A stretch of 64,000 nucleotides of DNA from Xenorhabdus griffiniae (GCF_001028135.1 NZ_LDNM01000008.1:46580-110579); one strand, 5' to 3'. Shown: positions 32,070 to 41,893, counted from the stretch's first letter. The notes: generated by a model not told the origin, from the sequence alone. A program made the numbers and translations.

Positions 32070-32390
32070 ATGGGTACATTAATTGAATTAACCGAAGATA
32101 ATTTTGATAGTGTGGTCAATACCAAAGGGATCTGTATTGTTAGATTCTGGGCACCGTGGTGTGGCCCGTGTCGTGCGGTAGCACCAACGTTTAATCAGTT
32201 ATCCATCGATATGAAAGAGAGTGCCACTTTTGGGGAAATCAATATTGATGATGCCCATAATATCGCTATGAAATATGGCATTCGCAGCATACCAACGACA
32301 TTAGTCTATAAAAATGGGCAACCTGTAGATTCTCTGGTTGGGGTTGCTTCATTATCACAATTTAAGACTATGGTTTCTCAAAATTTATAG
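32070..32390 (+). CDS. Thioredoxin (cluster-associated paralogue)
   Basis: A 106-residue small thioredoxin with the active site FWAPWCGPC (residues about 27-35), the cis-proline region IRSIPTTLVYKNGQ and no signal peptide, so it is cytoplasmic. It should exchange dithiols and disulfides. It is not at the usual trxA locus (next to rho in enterobacteria), so it is an extra copy. It stands divergent from the NRPS gene and about 95 bp before a decayed thioredoxin-reductase-like gene, suggesting the two once formed a redox pair for the dithiol product or its detoxification. Confidence 0.92.
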   Translation: MGTLIELTEDNFDSVVNTKGICIVRFWAPWCGPCRAVAPTFNQLSIDMKESATFGEINIDDAHNIAMKYGIRSIPTTLVYKNGQPVDSLVGVASLSQFKTMVSQNL

Positions 32391-32485
32391 TTTAGGTTGA
32401 GTTAAATTTGAGGAGCCTGCCTTACCTGACAGTCCAAACTAATGTCATCATTTGCTTTTAATGAGTAAAACAAAGGAGACATTTA

Positions 32486-32603
32486 ATGTCTGTTTATACG
32501 AAAGTATTCATTATAGGAACGGGTCTGCTGCGGCGATATATGCAGCAAGGGCAGGTTTTCTCCTGTTGTTGTCTCCGGTTTGGAACTCATCATTTTGAAA
32601 TAA
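32486..32603 (+). pseudogene. Remnant of a thioredoxin-reductase-like (dithiol oxidase, HlmI/GliT-type) gene
   Basis: An ATG at 32486 with a good GGAG ribosome-binding site 7 nt upstream begins MSVYTKVFIIGTG, the start of an FAD-binding Rossmann fold. Reading then continues only by shifting frame: SAAAIYAARAG in a second frame, and FSPVVVSGLELIILK in a third, ending at the stop 32601-32603. Put together these resemble the first 40 or so residues of thioredoxin-reductase family flavoproteins (GSGPAG..AAIYAARA..PVV..G). The NADPH domain and the CxxC centre are missing. In holomycin and gliotoxin clusters such an enzyme (HlmI, GliT) closes the product disulfide. The assignment is from a short stretch. 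Confidence 0.6.
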
Positions 32604-32735
32604 TGACATCAAGCGTACGTTGGAATTTATGACTGCATTTTCATTAGGGCAACACCCTTTGGCATCTGACTGGTTTAAATCTATCCAATATCTCTATGCG
32701 TAAGCCGTCTAAAACTTACGATAAATTCCATTCCG

Positions 32736-32781
32736 GCTGCGCGGGGAAATATAACATGCATCTTGAAGTTGGATTGGTATA
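32736..32781. repeat. Half copy of the short palindromic repeat family
   Basis: About 46 bp (ggctgcgcggggaaatataa then catgcatcttgaagttggattggtata) matching the right half of the repeats at 53827-53931 and 54110-54215. The left half is missing. It sits just downstream of the oxidase remnant, so repeat-associated rearrangement may have helped destroy that gene. The rest of 32604-32883 shows no gene. Confidence 0.75.
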
Positions 32782-32883
32782 AGATCCAAATTGGATAACA
32801 ATCAGAAAAATAGATGAAAGTAAAAATGTATATTCCGTCGATAAAAATAATACAAATTTATCGACGGTTATTTAAAAATGAAA

Positions 32884-33381
32884 TCAAGAAAATAATGTTA
32901 ATAATAACGCAGCTAAATACAGACCAATACCATAAATAGTATGTGTCATCAGGCTTCTTAATCTGGCGGTGTTGGGGGCAGGTGTTTTAGATGCAGCCAT
33001 CCCCATTCCCATACCAGGTTGCATAACGAAGAAAGGGGCAACTATAGTCACGATACCGATAATTAAAGCGGGCAGAAAAGTGGGGTTTTTTGCCCAATCT
33101 AAACCATAAATGAGTAACAGGAAACCGGCAAAAATAATCCCAATCAAATAGTGAGCAAACCAACCCATTCCGGTTTCACCTTTCACCGGTTCAGCCTGTA
33201 GAATGCTTGTATGAGTAAATTTCCCTTTGGGAATATGCCCAATCCAGCGTCCTACCATGCTATAGTTTAGTGAGGGAATACCGAAGCACCGTTTTATGAA
33301 AATCGCCCAAAGATCCATAACAACTGTTGCACCAGCGCCAATCAGTACAGCATAAACAATCAACTCCAATCCTTCATTCAT
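32884..33381 (-). CDS. DUF2938-family membrane protein
   Basis: A 165-residue protein with four hydrophobic segments, at about residues 7-28, 74-93, 100-120 and 145-163. The middle loop carries SMVGRWIGHIPKGKF and the stretch VMQPGMGMGMAASKTP, which I recognise as features of the DUF2938 family. The function is unknown. It is divergent from the rhodanese-ArsR gene with 130 bp between them. This pairing recurs in proteobacteria, so the regulator probably controls it. Confidence 0.75.
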   Translation of the reverse strand: MNEGLELIVYAVLIGAGATVVMDLWAIFIKRCFGIPSLNYSMVGRWIGHIPKGKFTHTSILQAEPVKGETGMGWFAHYLIGIIFAGFLLLIYGLDWAKNPTFLPALIIGIVTIVAPFFVMQPGMGMGMAASKTPAPNTARLRSLMTHTIYGIGLYLAALLLTLFS

Positions 33382-33511
33382 CTGTTGCGATCCTCCGAAT
33401 TGTGGCTATCTATTAATGGTCAATCAGCAGGTACTCGAAATGGCATAGAAACTCTGATACCATTCATTCAATTGATGTATTGAGTGTAATAATGGTGGAA
33501 GTGTAAAGTCA

Positions 33512-34153
33512 ATGTTTAATAAACAACTTATTGTCGAGATTGCGGAAATTGCTAAGGTACTAGGAAATCTTCATCGGTTGGCACTGCTTGAATGTTTGGT
33601 TAACACTGAACACTCCGTGGAAAAGCTCTCAGAGCTTTCCGGTTTGTCAATTGCTAATACTTCCCAGCATCTCCAGCAGCTCAAACGTGCAGGGTTACTT
33701 CAGTCCCGTAAATCAGGAAAACATGTGCTTTATCGTCAGAGTGAAGGACCCATTATGGACGTTATTTCGGTACTCCAGCAATATGCCGAATTTAACCGCG
33801 AAGAAATGCGCAGATTGATTGATGATTCAAACAACCAGGAAATAATTTCATGGGATGAGTTGTTGGACAGAATTAAGGAAAACAGCACGATATTACTGGA
33901 TGTCAGACCAAAAGAGGAGTTTGAACAAGGCCATTTGCCTGATGCCATTAATATTCCTGTTGATGAGCTGGAGAACAGACTGGATGAATTGGCCACTCAT
34001 CAGAAATTGATCGCCTATTGCCGTGGCCCTTATTGCGTACTTTCTGCCAATGCCCTCGCATTGCTTCGTGCTAAGGGAATTCAAGCCCGTCGGTTTAAAA
34101 AAGGATTTTCGGGTTGGAAAGAGGCAGGAATGCGCGTCGAGACGAAGCCTTAA
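33512..34153 (+). CDS. ArsR-family regulator fused to a rhodanese domain
   Basis: 213 residues. An ArsR/SmtB winged helix-turn-helix lies at about residues 8-85 (VLGNLHRLALLECLVNTEHS, LSGLSIANTSQHLQQLKRAGLL). A rhodanese domain follows at about 105-208, with ILLDVRPKEEFEQGHLPDAINIP and the active-site cysteine in IAYCRGPYCVLS. The rhodanese cysteine can carry a persulfide, so the protein may sense sulfane sulfur or metal/redox stress. An imperfect inverted repeat (attcaat-n6-attgagt, about 33466-33485) in the upstream gap is a possible operator. It probably represses the divergent DUF2938 gene and itself. Confidence 0.85.
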   Translation: MFNKQLIVEIAEIAKVLGNLHRLALLECLVNTEHSVEKLSELSGLSIANTSQHLQQLKRAGLLQSRKSGKHVLYRQSEGPIMDVISVLQQYAEFNREEMRRLIDDSNNQEIISWDELLDRIKENSTILLDVRPKEEFEQGHLPDAINIPVDELENRLDELATHQKLIAYCRGPYCVLSANALALLRAKGIQARRFKKGFSGWKEAGMRVETKP

Positions 34154-34204
34154 TAAATATCTGGCGATCACAATCACACTTTTGTCGTTCGAAGATTGAT
34201 CGAT

Positions 34205-34230
34205 AAGGTTCTGAGTTGGTTCAGAACCTT
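34205..34230. terminator. Hairpin between rhodanese-ArsR and mog
   Basis: 10-bp perfect arms aaggttctga (34205-34214) and tcagaacctt (34221-34230) with a 6-nt loop, in the gap between the convergent regulator and mog genes. The T run is weak. Confidence 0.6.
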
Positions 34231-34273
34231 TATGGCATGCAATGATTAATAACAATAAGCAACATATCGGCTT

Positions 34274-34849
34274 TTAACGACGTGCACTTTTCGGCCTGAA
34301 TGCGGTGACAACGCTTTCATCCGTTTCCACATAAGGGCCATTCAGCAATTGGATGCAGTAGGGAACACTGGCAAAAATTCCCGCTACCAACACCTTGCCA
34401 TTTTCGTCTTTTAATCCTTCCAGTGTTTCTGCGATGGCTTTCGGTTGTCCGGGAAGGTTGAGAATCAGCGCTTGATTGCGGATCACGCCGACTTGCCGGG
34501 ACAGAATGGCTGTTGGCACAAATTGAAGGCTGATTTGACGCATCTGTTCCCCAAATCCGGGCATTTCCCGATCCGCAATTGCCAGTGTTGCATCCGGCGT
34601 GACATCACGACGAGCAGGCCCTGTTCCTCCGGTGGTGAGTACCAAATGGCACCCCAGTTCATCAACCAATTCACACAATGTTTGTTCAATCAGGATTTGT
34701 TCATCAGGGATCAGGCGGGTTTCGACACTAAAAGGTGTGATAATCGTTTTTTTCAGCCATGTTTCCAGTGCGGGCAGCCCTTGATCCTGATAAACGCCGT
34801 TTGACGCGCGATCAGAAACAGACACGAGACCAATGCGCAATACATTCAT
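34274..34849 (-). CDS. mog: Molybdopterin adenylyltransferase
   Basis: Adenylylates molybdopterin before molybdate insertion in molybdenum-cofactor synthesis. The 191-residue MoaB/Mog fold begins LRIGLVSVSDRASNGVYQDQ and has the substrate loop VLTTGGTGPARRDVTPDAT and the ILNLPGQPKAI region. It is adjacent to talB, as in E. coli, and marks the right edge of the accessory block. It lies about 120 bp downstream of talB on the same strand. Confidence 0.96.
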   Translation of the reverse strand: MNVLRIGLVSVSDRASNGVYQDQGLPALETWLKKTIITPFSVETRLIPDEQILIEQTLCELVDELGCHLVLTTGGTGPARRDVTPDATLAIADREMPGFGEQMRQISLQFVPTAILSRQVGVIRNQALILNLPGQPKAIAETLEGLKDENGKVLVAGIFASVPYCIQLLNGPYVETDESVVTAFRPKSARR

Positions 34850-34910
34850 ACAAACCTCAATTAATTATAATAATAGGAAAAATAAAATTTGGCGGCTGCA
34901 ACGTGAAATA

Positions 34911-34941
34911 AACAAAAGGCGACACATAATGGGTCGCCTTT
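34911..34941 (-). terminator. talB terminator
   Basis: Arms aaaggcgac (34915-34923) and gtcgccttt (34933-34941). On the minus strand the stem is followed by TTGTT. It lies 31 bp after the talB stop. Confidence 0.7.
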
Positions 34942-34971
34942 GTACAAGAAAAAGTAGCGTATCGCTTGCGA

Positions 34972-35925
34972 TTACAGCAAATCAGCGATCATGCTTTCAA
35001 GTTTGCCTTGGTCTACGGCAAACTTACGGATACCTTCCGCCAGTTTTTCAGTTGCCATTGCATCCTGGTGGTGGTTCCAGTAGAACTCAGCTTCAGTCAT
35101 TGGCGCAGGGCGCTCTTTGATTTCGCCTTCATAACCCAATTTACGTTCAACTTCACCAGCGGTTTCTGACAGCTCTTTCAGCAGTGATGGAGAGATTGTC
35201 AGGCGGTCACAGCCTGCCAGTTCCAGAATTTCACCAGAGTTACGGAAACTTGCTCCCATAACAACCGTGTTGTAACCGTGTTCTTTGTAGTACTGATAAA
35301 TTTCAGCAACAGAAACCACACCTGGATCTTCATGCGGTGCGAACTCTTTCTTGTCGCCATTGGCTTTGTACCAGTCAAGGATACGGCCAACAAATGGAGA
35401 AATCAGGTAGACCCCCGCTTCTGCACAAGCCCGTGCCTGGGCAAAGGAGAACAGCAGAGTCAGGTTACAGTTGATACCTTCTTTTTCCAGTTGTTCCGCA
35501 GCACGGATGCCTTGCCAGGTGGAAGCCAGCTTGATCAGAATGCGATCGTTGCTGATACCTGCTTCGTTGTACAGTTTGATCAAACGTTTTGCTTTCGCTA
35601 CACTCGCTTCGGTGTCATAAGACAGGCGCGCATCAACTTCCGTGGAAATACGCCCAGGGATCAGTTTCAGAATTTCCAGACCAATGTTGACAGCTAATTT
35701 ATCGCCGGCATCAATAATTTGCTGCTCACGGGAATCGCTTTGACCACGCGCCCATTCAACAGCTTCATCGATCAGTGAGCGATATTCTGGAATTTGAGCT
35801 GCATTCAAAATCAGGGAAGGGTTGGTGGTCGCATCTTGCGGCTGATACAGTTTCATCGCCTCGATATCCCCGGTATCTGCGACTACTGTTGTCAGTTTAC
35901 GCAGGGAAGTCAGTTTATCGGTCAT
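34972..35925 (-). CDS. talB: Transaldolase
   Basis: Pentose-phosphate pathway enzyme that moves a dihydroxyacetone unit from sedoheptulose 7-phosphate to glyceraldehyde 3-phosphate. 317 residues, exactly the E. coli TalB length. The Schiff-base lysine is in [13 protein letters not shown]. The N-terminal TTNPSLIL and the [11 protein letters not shown] and [10 protein letters not shown] motifs are intact. Confidence 0.98.
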   Translation of the reverse strand: MTDKLTSLRKLTTVVADTGDIEAMKLYQPQDATTNPSLILNAAQIPEYRSLIDEAVEWARGQSDSREQQIIDAGDKLAVNIGLEILKLIPGRISTEVDARLSYDTEASVAKAKRLIKLYNEAGISNDRILIKLASTWQGIRAAEQLEKEGINCNLTLLFSFAQARACAEAGVYLISPFVGRILDWYKANGDKKEFAPHEDPGVVSVAEIYQYYKEHGYNTVVMGASFRNSGEILELAGCDRLTISPSLLKELSETAGEVERKLGYEGEIKERPAPMTEAEFYWNHHQDAMATEKLAEGIRKFAVDQGKLESMIADLL

Positions 35926-36095
35926 GTTTAATATCTCATCGTTATACGTAAAATCTTTGGCAACATTGCCTCGCCATCTTGTGATAATAACATGGTCAAG
36001 CGCGGCTGTAAGGTAGGAAAATTCTCTCGCTGAGATTCTCCTCTTTTTGTCTTTTTTGCTAAAGTGGGGGAAGTCTGGATTATTAGGAAAAAATA

Positions 36096-36872
36096 ATGCT
36101 TATTACCCTTTCACCTGCAAAAACACTCGATTATGGCAGTCCACTGGCAACAGAAAAGTTTAGCCAACCGCTGTTATTGGCGCAATCCCAACAACTGATC
36201 GAGATTTGCCGGACTTTAACGCCTGCGCAAATCGGCAGTTTGATGAGTATTAGTGATAAACTGGCGGGATTGAATGCTGCCCGTTTTGCAGAATGGCAGC
36301 CCAATTTCACACCAGAAAATGCCCGTCAGGCGATGTTGGCATTTAAAGGCGATGTTTATACCGGTATGCAGGCTGAAACTTTCTCTGCTGACGATTTTGA
36401 TTTTGCCCAAACACATTTAAGAATTCTATCTGGCCTGTATGGGGTCTTGCGTCCTCTTGATTTGATGCAGCCTTATCGTTTGGAGATGGGCATTAAGCTG
36501 GAAAATCCACGCGGTAAAGATCTGTATCAGTTTTGGGGCGATTGCATTACTGAAAATTTAAATGCGGCACTGGAACAACAAGGTGATGATGTTCTGGTCA
36601 ATCTGGCATCAGATGAGTATTTCAAATCAGTAAATAGCAAAAAGCTGGCAGCCAGGATTATCAAACCTGTTTTTCTGGATGAAAAAAATGGCAAATACAA
36701 GGTCATTAGCTTCTATGCTAAAAAAGCCCGTGGCCTGATGAGCCGTTTTATTATTCAGAACCAACTGACCGATCCAGCACGGCTGGTGGCGTTCAATCTG
36801 GAAGGATACGCTTTTGATGAATCTCTCTCCTGCGGAGAGGTGTTGGTGTTTAAGCGTTCTGAACAGAAATAG
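36096..36872 (+). CDS. yaaA: Peroxide stress protein YaaA
   Basis: A 258-residue UPF0246 protein; in E. coli it limits intracellular free iron and DNA damage under hydrogen peroxide. The N terminus [13 protein letters not shown] and the conserved [17 protein letters not shown] and [11 protein letters not shown] are present. It stands between talB and thrC as in E. coli, although yaaJ, which separates them there, is absent. The 100 bp that follow contain a weak inverted repeat (atcactcc/ggagtgat, 36917-36953). Confidence 0.96.
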   Translation: MLITLSPAKTLDYGSPLATEKFSQPLLLAQSQQLIEICRTLTPAQIGSLMSISDKLAGLNAARFAEWQPNFTPENARQAMLAFKGDVYTGMQAETFSADDFDFAQTHLRILSGLYGVLRPLDLMQPYRLEMGIKLENPRGKDLYQFWGDCITENLNAALEQQGDDVLVNLASDEYFKSVNSKKLAARIIKPVFLDEKNGKYKVISFYAKKARGLMSRFIIQNQLTDPARLVAFNLEGYAFDESLSCGEVLVFKRSEQK

Positions 36873-36972
36873 TTTCTTGATACAACCAATTTTGGGTGTA
36901 TGGAACCCAGCATGGAATCACTCCACCTATAAATGGAAATTAGGAGGAGTGATCAATGCCATATTATTTCGA

Positions 36973-38256
36973 TTATTTTTTCAGCAAAAATTCACGCAAT
37001 GTTGAGAAATCAGCAGACATAAAGTGGGATAACAAGTCCAGATCTGCGCGTTCAGCCAACGCTTGTGGTAAAGGCAATGGTTGACCGAGTGTAGCTTCGA
37101 CGCTTTCCTTAAATTTGGCTGGATGAGCAGTACCCAGGAACAAGCCATATTCCCCTTCTTGTAATTGATCACGTAAAACACGATAAGCGACGGCAGCATG
37201 TGGTTCGGAAACATAGCCTTTTGCCGCCAGTTCGCGCAGGGTGCTTTGGGTGGTTACGTCATCCACAACGCCGTTTGCCAGTTCACTCAGTGCCCAGCCT
37301 TTGCATTGGAACAATGCTTCAATGCGCGGCCAGTTATTGGGCTGGCTGACATCCATGGCATTGGACAGCGTCGGAATAGTCTGATGCGGCAGCCACTTGC
37401 CTGCCGCTAAATAACGGGGAACGGTGTCATTAACATTGGTTGCCGCGATAAAACGTTTTACCGGTAGTCCCAGCGATTTTGCCAGCAGCCCTGCGGTTAA
37501 ATTACCGAAATTGCCGCTTGGCACGGAAATCACCAACTGTTCACGTTTTTCTGCGGGGATCTGCGCAACCGCTTCAAAGTAATAACAAATTTGTGCCAGT
37601 AGGCGGCTGATATTAATAGAGTTGGCTGAGTTAAGATGTAAAGCCCGTTTCAGTTCTTCATCATCAAAAGCCTGTTTGACCAATGCCTGGCAAGCATCGA
37701 AATCCCCCTTGATAGCCACCGTATGGATATTGCCACCCAGAGTGCAAAAGAGTTTTTCCTGCAATGGGCTGATCTTGCTTTCGGGATAAAGGATCACAAC
37801 CTGTACGTTATTTAAGCCATAGAAAGCATGGGCCACTGCGGCACCGGTATCACCGGATGTTGCCGTCAAAATAGTGACGGGCTGTTCTCCTGCAATCTGG
37901 GCAAGAATTTGTGCCATGAAACGGCCACCAAAGTCTTTGAAAGCCAGTGTCGGGCCGTGATAAAGCTCCAGTGAAGCGATGTCATCTTCGACAATCGCTA
38001 CAGGGGCAGGGAAGGCAAACGCGTTTTTCACACGGGCTGTCAATTGTTCTGCGGGAATTTCATCGCCAATAAAGGCAGAGAGAATGCGCTGGCTGCGGCT
38101 GACAAAATCTAATTTCAATAAATCGTCAATTTCATTACGGCTGAATTCTGGCAAATCCTGTGGAAAAAAGAGGCCTTGCTGTTTACCTAACCCTTGCTTT
38201 ACCGCCTGTGAAAAACTGACCTGCTCGCTGTTATCTTTTAAGTTATATAATTTCAT
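36973..38256 (-). CDS. thrC: Threonine synthase
   Basis: PLP enzyme converting O-phosphohomoserine to threonine. 427 residues from the ATG at 38254-38256 (MKLYNLKDNSEQVSF), close to E. coli (428). The PLP lysine is in GPTLAFKDFGGRF, and the phosphate loop is ATSGDTGAAV. A 14-residue upstream extension would lie inside thrB and is unlikely. Last gene of thrLABC, starting 2 bp after the thrB stop. Confidence 0.98.
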   Translation of the reverse strand: MKLYNLKDNSEQVSFSQAVKQGLGKQQGLFFPQDLPEFSRNEIDDLLKLDFVSRSQRILSAFIGDEIPAEQLTARVKNAFAFPAPVAIVEDDIASLELYHGPTLAFKDFGGRFMAQILAQIAGEQPVTILTATSGDTGAAVAHAFYGLNNVQVVILYPESKISPLQEKLFCTLGGNIHTVAIKGDFDACQALVKQAFDDEELKRALHLNSANSINISRLLAQICYYFEAVAQIPAEKREQLVISVPSGNFGNLTAGLLAKSLGLPVKRFIAATNVNDTVPRYLAAGKWLPHQTIPTLSNAMDVSQPNNWPRIEALFQCKGWALSELANGVVDDVTTQSTLRELAAKGYVSEPHAAVAYRVLRDQLQEGEYGLFLGTAHPAKFKESVEATLGQPLPLPQALAERADLDLLSHFMSADFSTLREFLLKK

Positions 38257-38258
38257 GG

Positions 38259-39191
38259 TTACTTTACCTGTCGTGCGCCTGCGAGATCCAGACGGCAAAT
38301 GTGTACAAAGCCTTCATCATTCTGTACGTAATGTTGTTGCAGCCAGTGTGCAACCTCTTCTGCTACCGCTATTTCATGACAAATTGCAAACAGTGTTGGG
38401 CCGGAGCCGGAAATGCCACACGCCAGCGCCCCTAATGTTTTGACTGCATCACGTGCATTGGCAAAGCCGGGTAACAGTTGGGTGCGATAAGGTTCCGCGA
38501 CAACATCTTGCATTAATTTGGCAGCCAGTCCTGATTGCCGGGTATGGCAGGCATGGATAAAACCCGCAAAGTGACGCCCATGCTCAATGATATCCTTACG
38601 GGGATAGTGATTGGGCAGGATTGCACGGGCTTCGGCTGTCGATACTTTGATGCCGGGATAAGCCATTACCCATAGCCAATTATCAAATGTGGGAACAGGC
38701 AGACAGGGAGTATCTTCCTGAGATAATATCAATTGCAATCCTCCCAAATAGCAGGGAGCGACATTATCATAATGAACACCACCGGAAATGCGCCCTTCTA
38801 ATTCTCCCATCATCTCCAGTAACTGGTGTTGGTTAAATGGGCGGCCAGCATATTCATTCAATGACACTAAACCGGCGACGACAGAACAGGCACTGGAGCC
38901 TAATCCCGAACCGATCGGCATATTTTTCTCTAATGTCATGGTAACGGGCAGCTCTTTTCCCAGTCGTTGACAAAAAAGCTGCCAGCATTGATAGACAATA
39001 TTCTGTTTGGGATCGGCCGGTAATTTGCTAACAAATCGCCCTTTATTATTCAGGCTGAAACTTTCAGCTTCACTGACGGAGACACAATCTCCAAGTAACG
39101 AGCCATCAATGGGAGAAACTGCTGCGCCAAGCACATCAAATCCGACGCCAACGTTCCCGATAGAGGCAGGCGCATAAACCCTGATAACCAT
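38259..39191 (-). CDS. thrB: Homoserine kinase
   Basis: GHMP-family kinase that phosphorylates homoserine. 310 residues from the ATG at 39189-39191 ([20 protein letters not shown]), identical in length to E. coli ThrB. The ATP loop [17 protein letters not shown] and C-terminal [12 protein letters not shown] are intact. Its start codon overlaps the thrA stop by one base (TAATG), giving translational coupling. Confidence 0.98.
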   Translation of the reverse strand: MVIRVYAPASIGNVGVGFDVLGAAVSPIDGSLLGDCVSVSEAESFSLNNKGRFVSKLPADPKQNIVYQCWQLFCQRLGKELPVTMTLEKNMPIGSGLGSSACSVVAGLVSLNEYAGRPFNQHQLLEMMGELEGRISGGVHYDNVAPCYLGGLQLILSQEDTPCLPVPTFDNWLWVMAYPGIKVSTAEARAILPNHYPRKDIIEHGRHFAGFIHACHTRQSGLAAKLMQDVVAEPYRTQLLPGFANARDAVKTLGALACGISGSGPTLFAICHEIAVAEEVAHWLQQHYVQNDEGFVHICRLDLAGARQVK

Positions 39192-41665
39192 TAAACCCCC
39201 AATTTCCATGACAGAGTACGTAATATATCAGCAAAAACTCCGGCTGCCGTTACATCATTTCCTGCGCCATAACCACGCAATACCAGTGGAATGGGCTGAT
39301 AATAACGGGTGTAGAAAGCCAGCGCGTTTTCGCCATTCTTGACTTTATAAAGTGGATCGTTGCCATCAACAGAGACAATTTTCACTGTACAACGGCCTTG
39401 CTCAATCAAACCAACATAACGCAAGACTTTGCCTTGTTCTGCGGCTTGTTCCGCACGTTGGCTAAAGACCTGATCCAGTTGTGGTAAACGTTGCAGGAAA
39501 TGGTCAACATCGCCACTGGCATCGAACGATATAGGTAAAACGGGTTCGACATGAATATCTTCCAGTTCCAGTGCATAACCCGCCTCACGTGCCAGAATCA
39601 GCAGCTTTCTCGCAACATCCATGCCAGAGAGATCATCGCGTGGATCGGGTTCTGTAAAGCCTTTCTCTTTGGCCAGCATGGTCGCTTGGGACAGCGTCAT
39701 TCCTTCATCCAGCATGCCGAAAATAGAGGATAAAGAACCCGACAGGATGCCACTGAACTGCACTAATTCATCACCGGCATTAAGCAGATTTTGTAAGTTT
39801 TCGATAACCGGCAGTCCAGCCCCTACGTTAGTGTCATACAGGAACTTACGTTTCGATTTCTCTGCGGCCTGACGGATTTGGCGGTAATAAGCCATCGATA
39901 AGGTATTGGCTTTTTTATTGGGCGTGACAACGTTAAAGCCATTGCTGAGAAAACCGGCATACTGTTCCGCAATCGACTGATTGGAAGTACAGTCCACAAT
40001 GACTGGATTCAGGAGATGGTACTCTTTTTCAAGACGAATAAGACGACTCAAGCTAAAAGGCTCCGTGGCTTCTGACAGTGCCTGCTGCCAGTTATCCAGA
40101 CAGATGCCTTGCACATCAGTCAATAAAGCGCGGGAATTGGCAATACCACAGATGCGCAAATCGATGTGTTTCTGTTTGAGCCAGGTTTGCTGACGACGTA
40201 TTTGCTCGATCAACGCACTGCCTACACCTCCTACACCGACAACAAAGACCTCAACAACCTGAGCGGTGTTAAACAGCATTTGATGGCAGAGACGAACAGC
40301 CGTCGTCGCGGCATCATTTTCAATGACGGCGGAAATAGAACGTTCAGAAGAACCTTGCGCAATGGCAATGATGTTGATGTTGGCGCGTGTCAATGCGGAG
40401 AAAAAGCGGGCAGAAGTCCCAGGCTGAGTACGCATACCATCGCCAACGACAGAAATAATGGCAAGATTATCGATCACGTCGATGGGATCAAGCACACCAT
40501 CTTTCAGCTCCAGATAAAATTCTTCTGTCAGTGCCTTTTGTGCTTTTACCAACTCTTTTTGCGGTACACAGAAGCTGATGCTGTATTCTGACGAAGATTG
40601 TGTGATTAATACAACGGAAATACCTTTGCGTGACATGACGGAAAAGATCCGTGCCGCCATCCCGACCATACCTTTCATGCCAGGGCCGGAAACGTTGAAC
40701 ATCGTCATATGATTTAGATTGGTAATGCCCTTAATTGGCATGTCCTGATCTTTTTGCCCATGATCAATGGGGGCATCGCCAATAAAAGTACCCGGTGCAT
40801 CGGGATTGGCCGTATTTTTTATCAGACAAGGAATTTGAAACTGGGCAATAGGGGCGATAGTACGAGGATGAAGGACTTTCGCACCGAAATAAGACAATTC
40901 CATCGCTTCTTGGTATGACAGGCTTTTCAGCAAGCGTGCATCTTTCACCGCCCTTGGATCACAAGTATAAACACCGTCTACATCCGTCCAGATTTCACAA
41001 CAATCTGCACGCAGACATGCCGCCAGTACTGCGGCTGAATAGTCAGAGCCGTTGCGCCCCAATACGACCAATTCGCCATTTTCATTGCCCGCAGTGAAAC
41101 CCGCCATCAGGATGAGGTGGTCAGCAGGAATGTTGAGTGCCGCAATGCGTTTGGAGGAGCCATGGATATCGACGGTGGATTCGAGACAATGCCCATGCGC
41201 CAAAAGGTTTTTAACCGGATCAATGACAGTCACTTTATGACCACGAGCCTGTAGCACGGATTCCATGATGGCAATCGACAGTTTTTCGCCACGGCAGATC
41301 AGGGATGCACTAATGTTATCTGGGCATTGTTTTAACAAGGAAATGCCGTGCAGAGTCTGTTTAAGGCTGGCTAGCTCACGTTCTACTAGCCCTTTCAGTC
41401 GGTCATAATCAAACCCGGGTTGTTGCTCTTTCAATCCTGACAGCAGATCAGCAAAGATTTGGGTAGCATCGCTCATATTAGAAACAATATCTTGCCCTGC
41501 AACCGTTTTTTCGATCATCGCCACCAGATGGTTGGTGATTTTTGCCGGTGCTGAGAGTACTAAGGCAACTTGCCCAAGGGATAACTCAGTCTCGGCGATA
41601 TCTGCAACACTCAGTACACGCTGGTGATTTGCAACTGAGGTTCCACCAAATTTCAATACGCGCAT
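39191..41665 (-). CDS. thrA: Bifunctional aspartokinase I / homoserine dehydrogenase I
   Basis: Catalyses the first and third steps of threonine synthesis. The aspartokinase domain starts [17 protein letters not shown] and contains [11 protein letters not shown]. Two ACT domains bind the inhibitor threonine. The homoserine dehydrogenase domain begins [17 protein letters not shown] and contains TPNKKANT and [11 protein letters not shown]. The start at 41663-41665, with an AGGAGAAG ribosome-binding site, gives 824 residues (E. coli 820). A longer reading runs through the attenuator into thrL and is spurious. Confidence 0.98.
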   Translation of the reverse strand: MRVLKFGGTSVANHQRVLSVADIAETELSLGQVALVLSAPAKITNHLVAMIEKTVAGQDIVSNMSDATQIFADLLSGLKEQQPGFDYDRLKGLVERELASLKQTLHGISLLKQCPDNISASLICRGEKLSIAIMESVLQARGHKVTVIDPVKNLLAHGHCLESTVDIHGSSKRIAALNIPADHLILMAGFTAGNENGELVVLGRNGSDYSAAVLAACLRADCCEIWTDVDGVYTCDPRAVKDARLLKSLSYQEAMELSYFGAKVLHPRTIAPIAQFQIPCLIKNTANPDAPGTFIGDAPIDHGQKDQDMPIKGITNLNHMTMFNVSGPGMKGMVGMAARIFSVMSRKGISVVLITQSSSEYSISFCVPQKELVKAQKALTEEFYLELKDGVLDPIDVIDNLAIISVVGDGMRTQPGTSARFFSALTRANINIIAIAQGSSERSISAVIENDAATTAVRLCHQMLFNTAQVVEVFVVGVGGVGSALIEQIRRQQTWLKQKHIDLRICGIANSRALLTDVQGICLDNWQQALSEATEPFSLSRLIRLEKEYHLLNPVIVDCTSNQSIAEQYAGFLSNGFNVVTPNKKANTLSMAYYRQIRQAAEKSKRKFLYDTNVGAGLPVIENLQNLLNAGDELVQFSGILSGSLSSIFGMLDEGMTLSQATMLAKEKGFTEPDPRDDLSGMDVARKLLILAREAGYALELEDIHVEPVLPISFDASGDVDHFLQRLPQLDQVFSQRAEQAAEQGKVLRYVGLIEQGRCTVKIVSVDGNDPLYKVKNGENALAFYTRYYQPIPLVLRGYGAGNDVTAAGVFADILRTLSWKLGV

Positions 41666-41691
41666 TAACGTTCTTCTCCTGATTTCGGTCC

Positions 41692-41725
41692 AAAAAAAAA
41701 GCCCGTATCTTGTGGGATACGGGCT
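41692..41725 (-). terminator. thr operon attenuator
   Basis: On the minus strand, a 10-bp GC-rich stem AGCCCGTATC/GATACGGGCT (complement of 41700-41709 and 41716-41725), followed by a run of nine T. It lies between thrL and thrA and is the classic transcription attenuator controlled by ribosome stalling in the leader peptide. Confidence 0.95.
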
Positions 41726-41748
41726 CATTGTTGTTTTATGTGTATGCG

Positions 41749-41814
41749 TCAGCCCGCACCGCAACTCATGGTTCCGGTGGTAATCGTGGTTGTAGTAATG
41801 ATGGTTATAATCAT
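41749..41814 (-). CDS. thrL: thr operon leader peptide
   Basis: A 21-codon ORF on the minus strand, ATG at 41812-41814 and TGA at 41749-41751. The peptide starts [14 protein letters not shown] and ends SCGAG, with 8 threonine and 5 isoleucine codons, the regulatory amino acids of this operon. An AAGGG-type ribosome-binding site precedes it (complement of aacccttttt). Length, composition and position equal E. coli ThrL. Low Thr-tRNA or Ile-tRNA would stall ribosomes here and prevent the terminator at 41692-41725 from forming. Confidence 0.95.
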   Translation of the reverse strand: MIITIITTTTITTGTMSCGAG

Positions 41815-41893
41815 GTTTGTAAGAACCCTTTTTTTCGAGCTGATGGGGTGCATCGTTTCCTGTCTGTCTTTTTTAATTTGTTTGACCCCCTAT

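Noticed and set aside
32604..32703. Possible second protein remnant (frame ending at 32703) after the oxidase remnant
   Set aside because: A short frame with no motif I recognise; it cannot be assigned to a gene family from this length.
41666..41764. N-terminal extension of thrA reading through the attenuator
   Set aside because: It would encode the terminator stem and part of thrL; the ATG at 41663-41665 has a good ribosome-binding site and family-length product.
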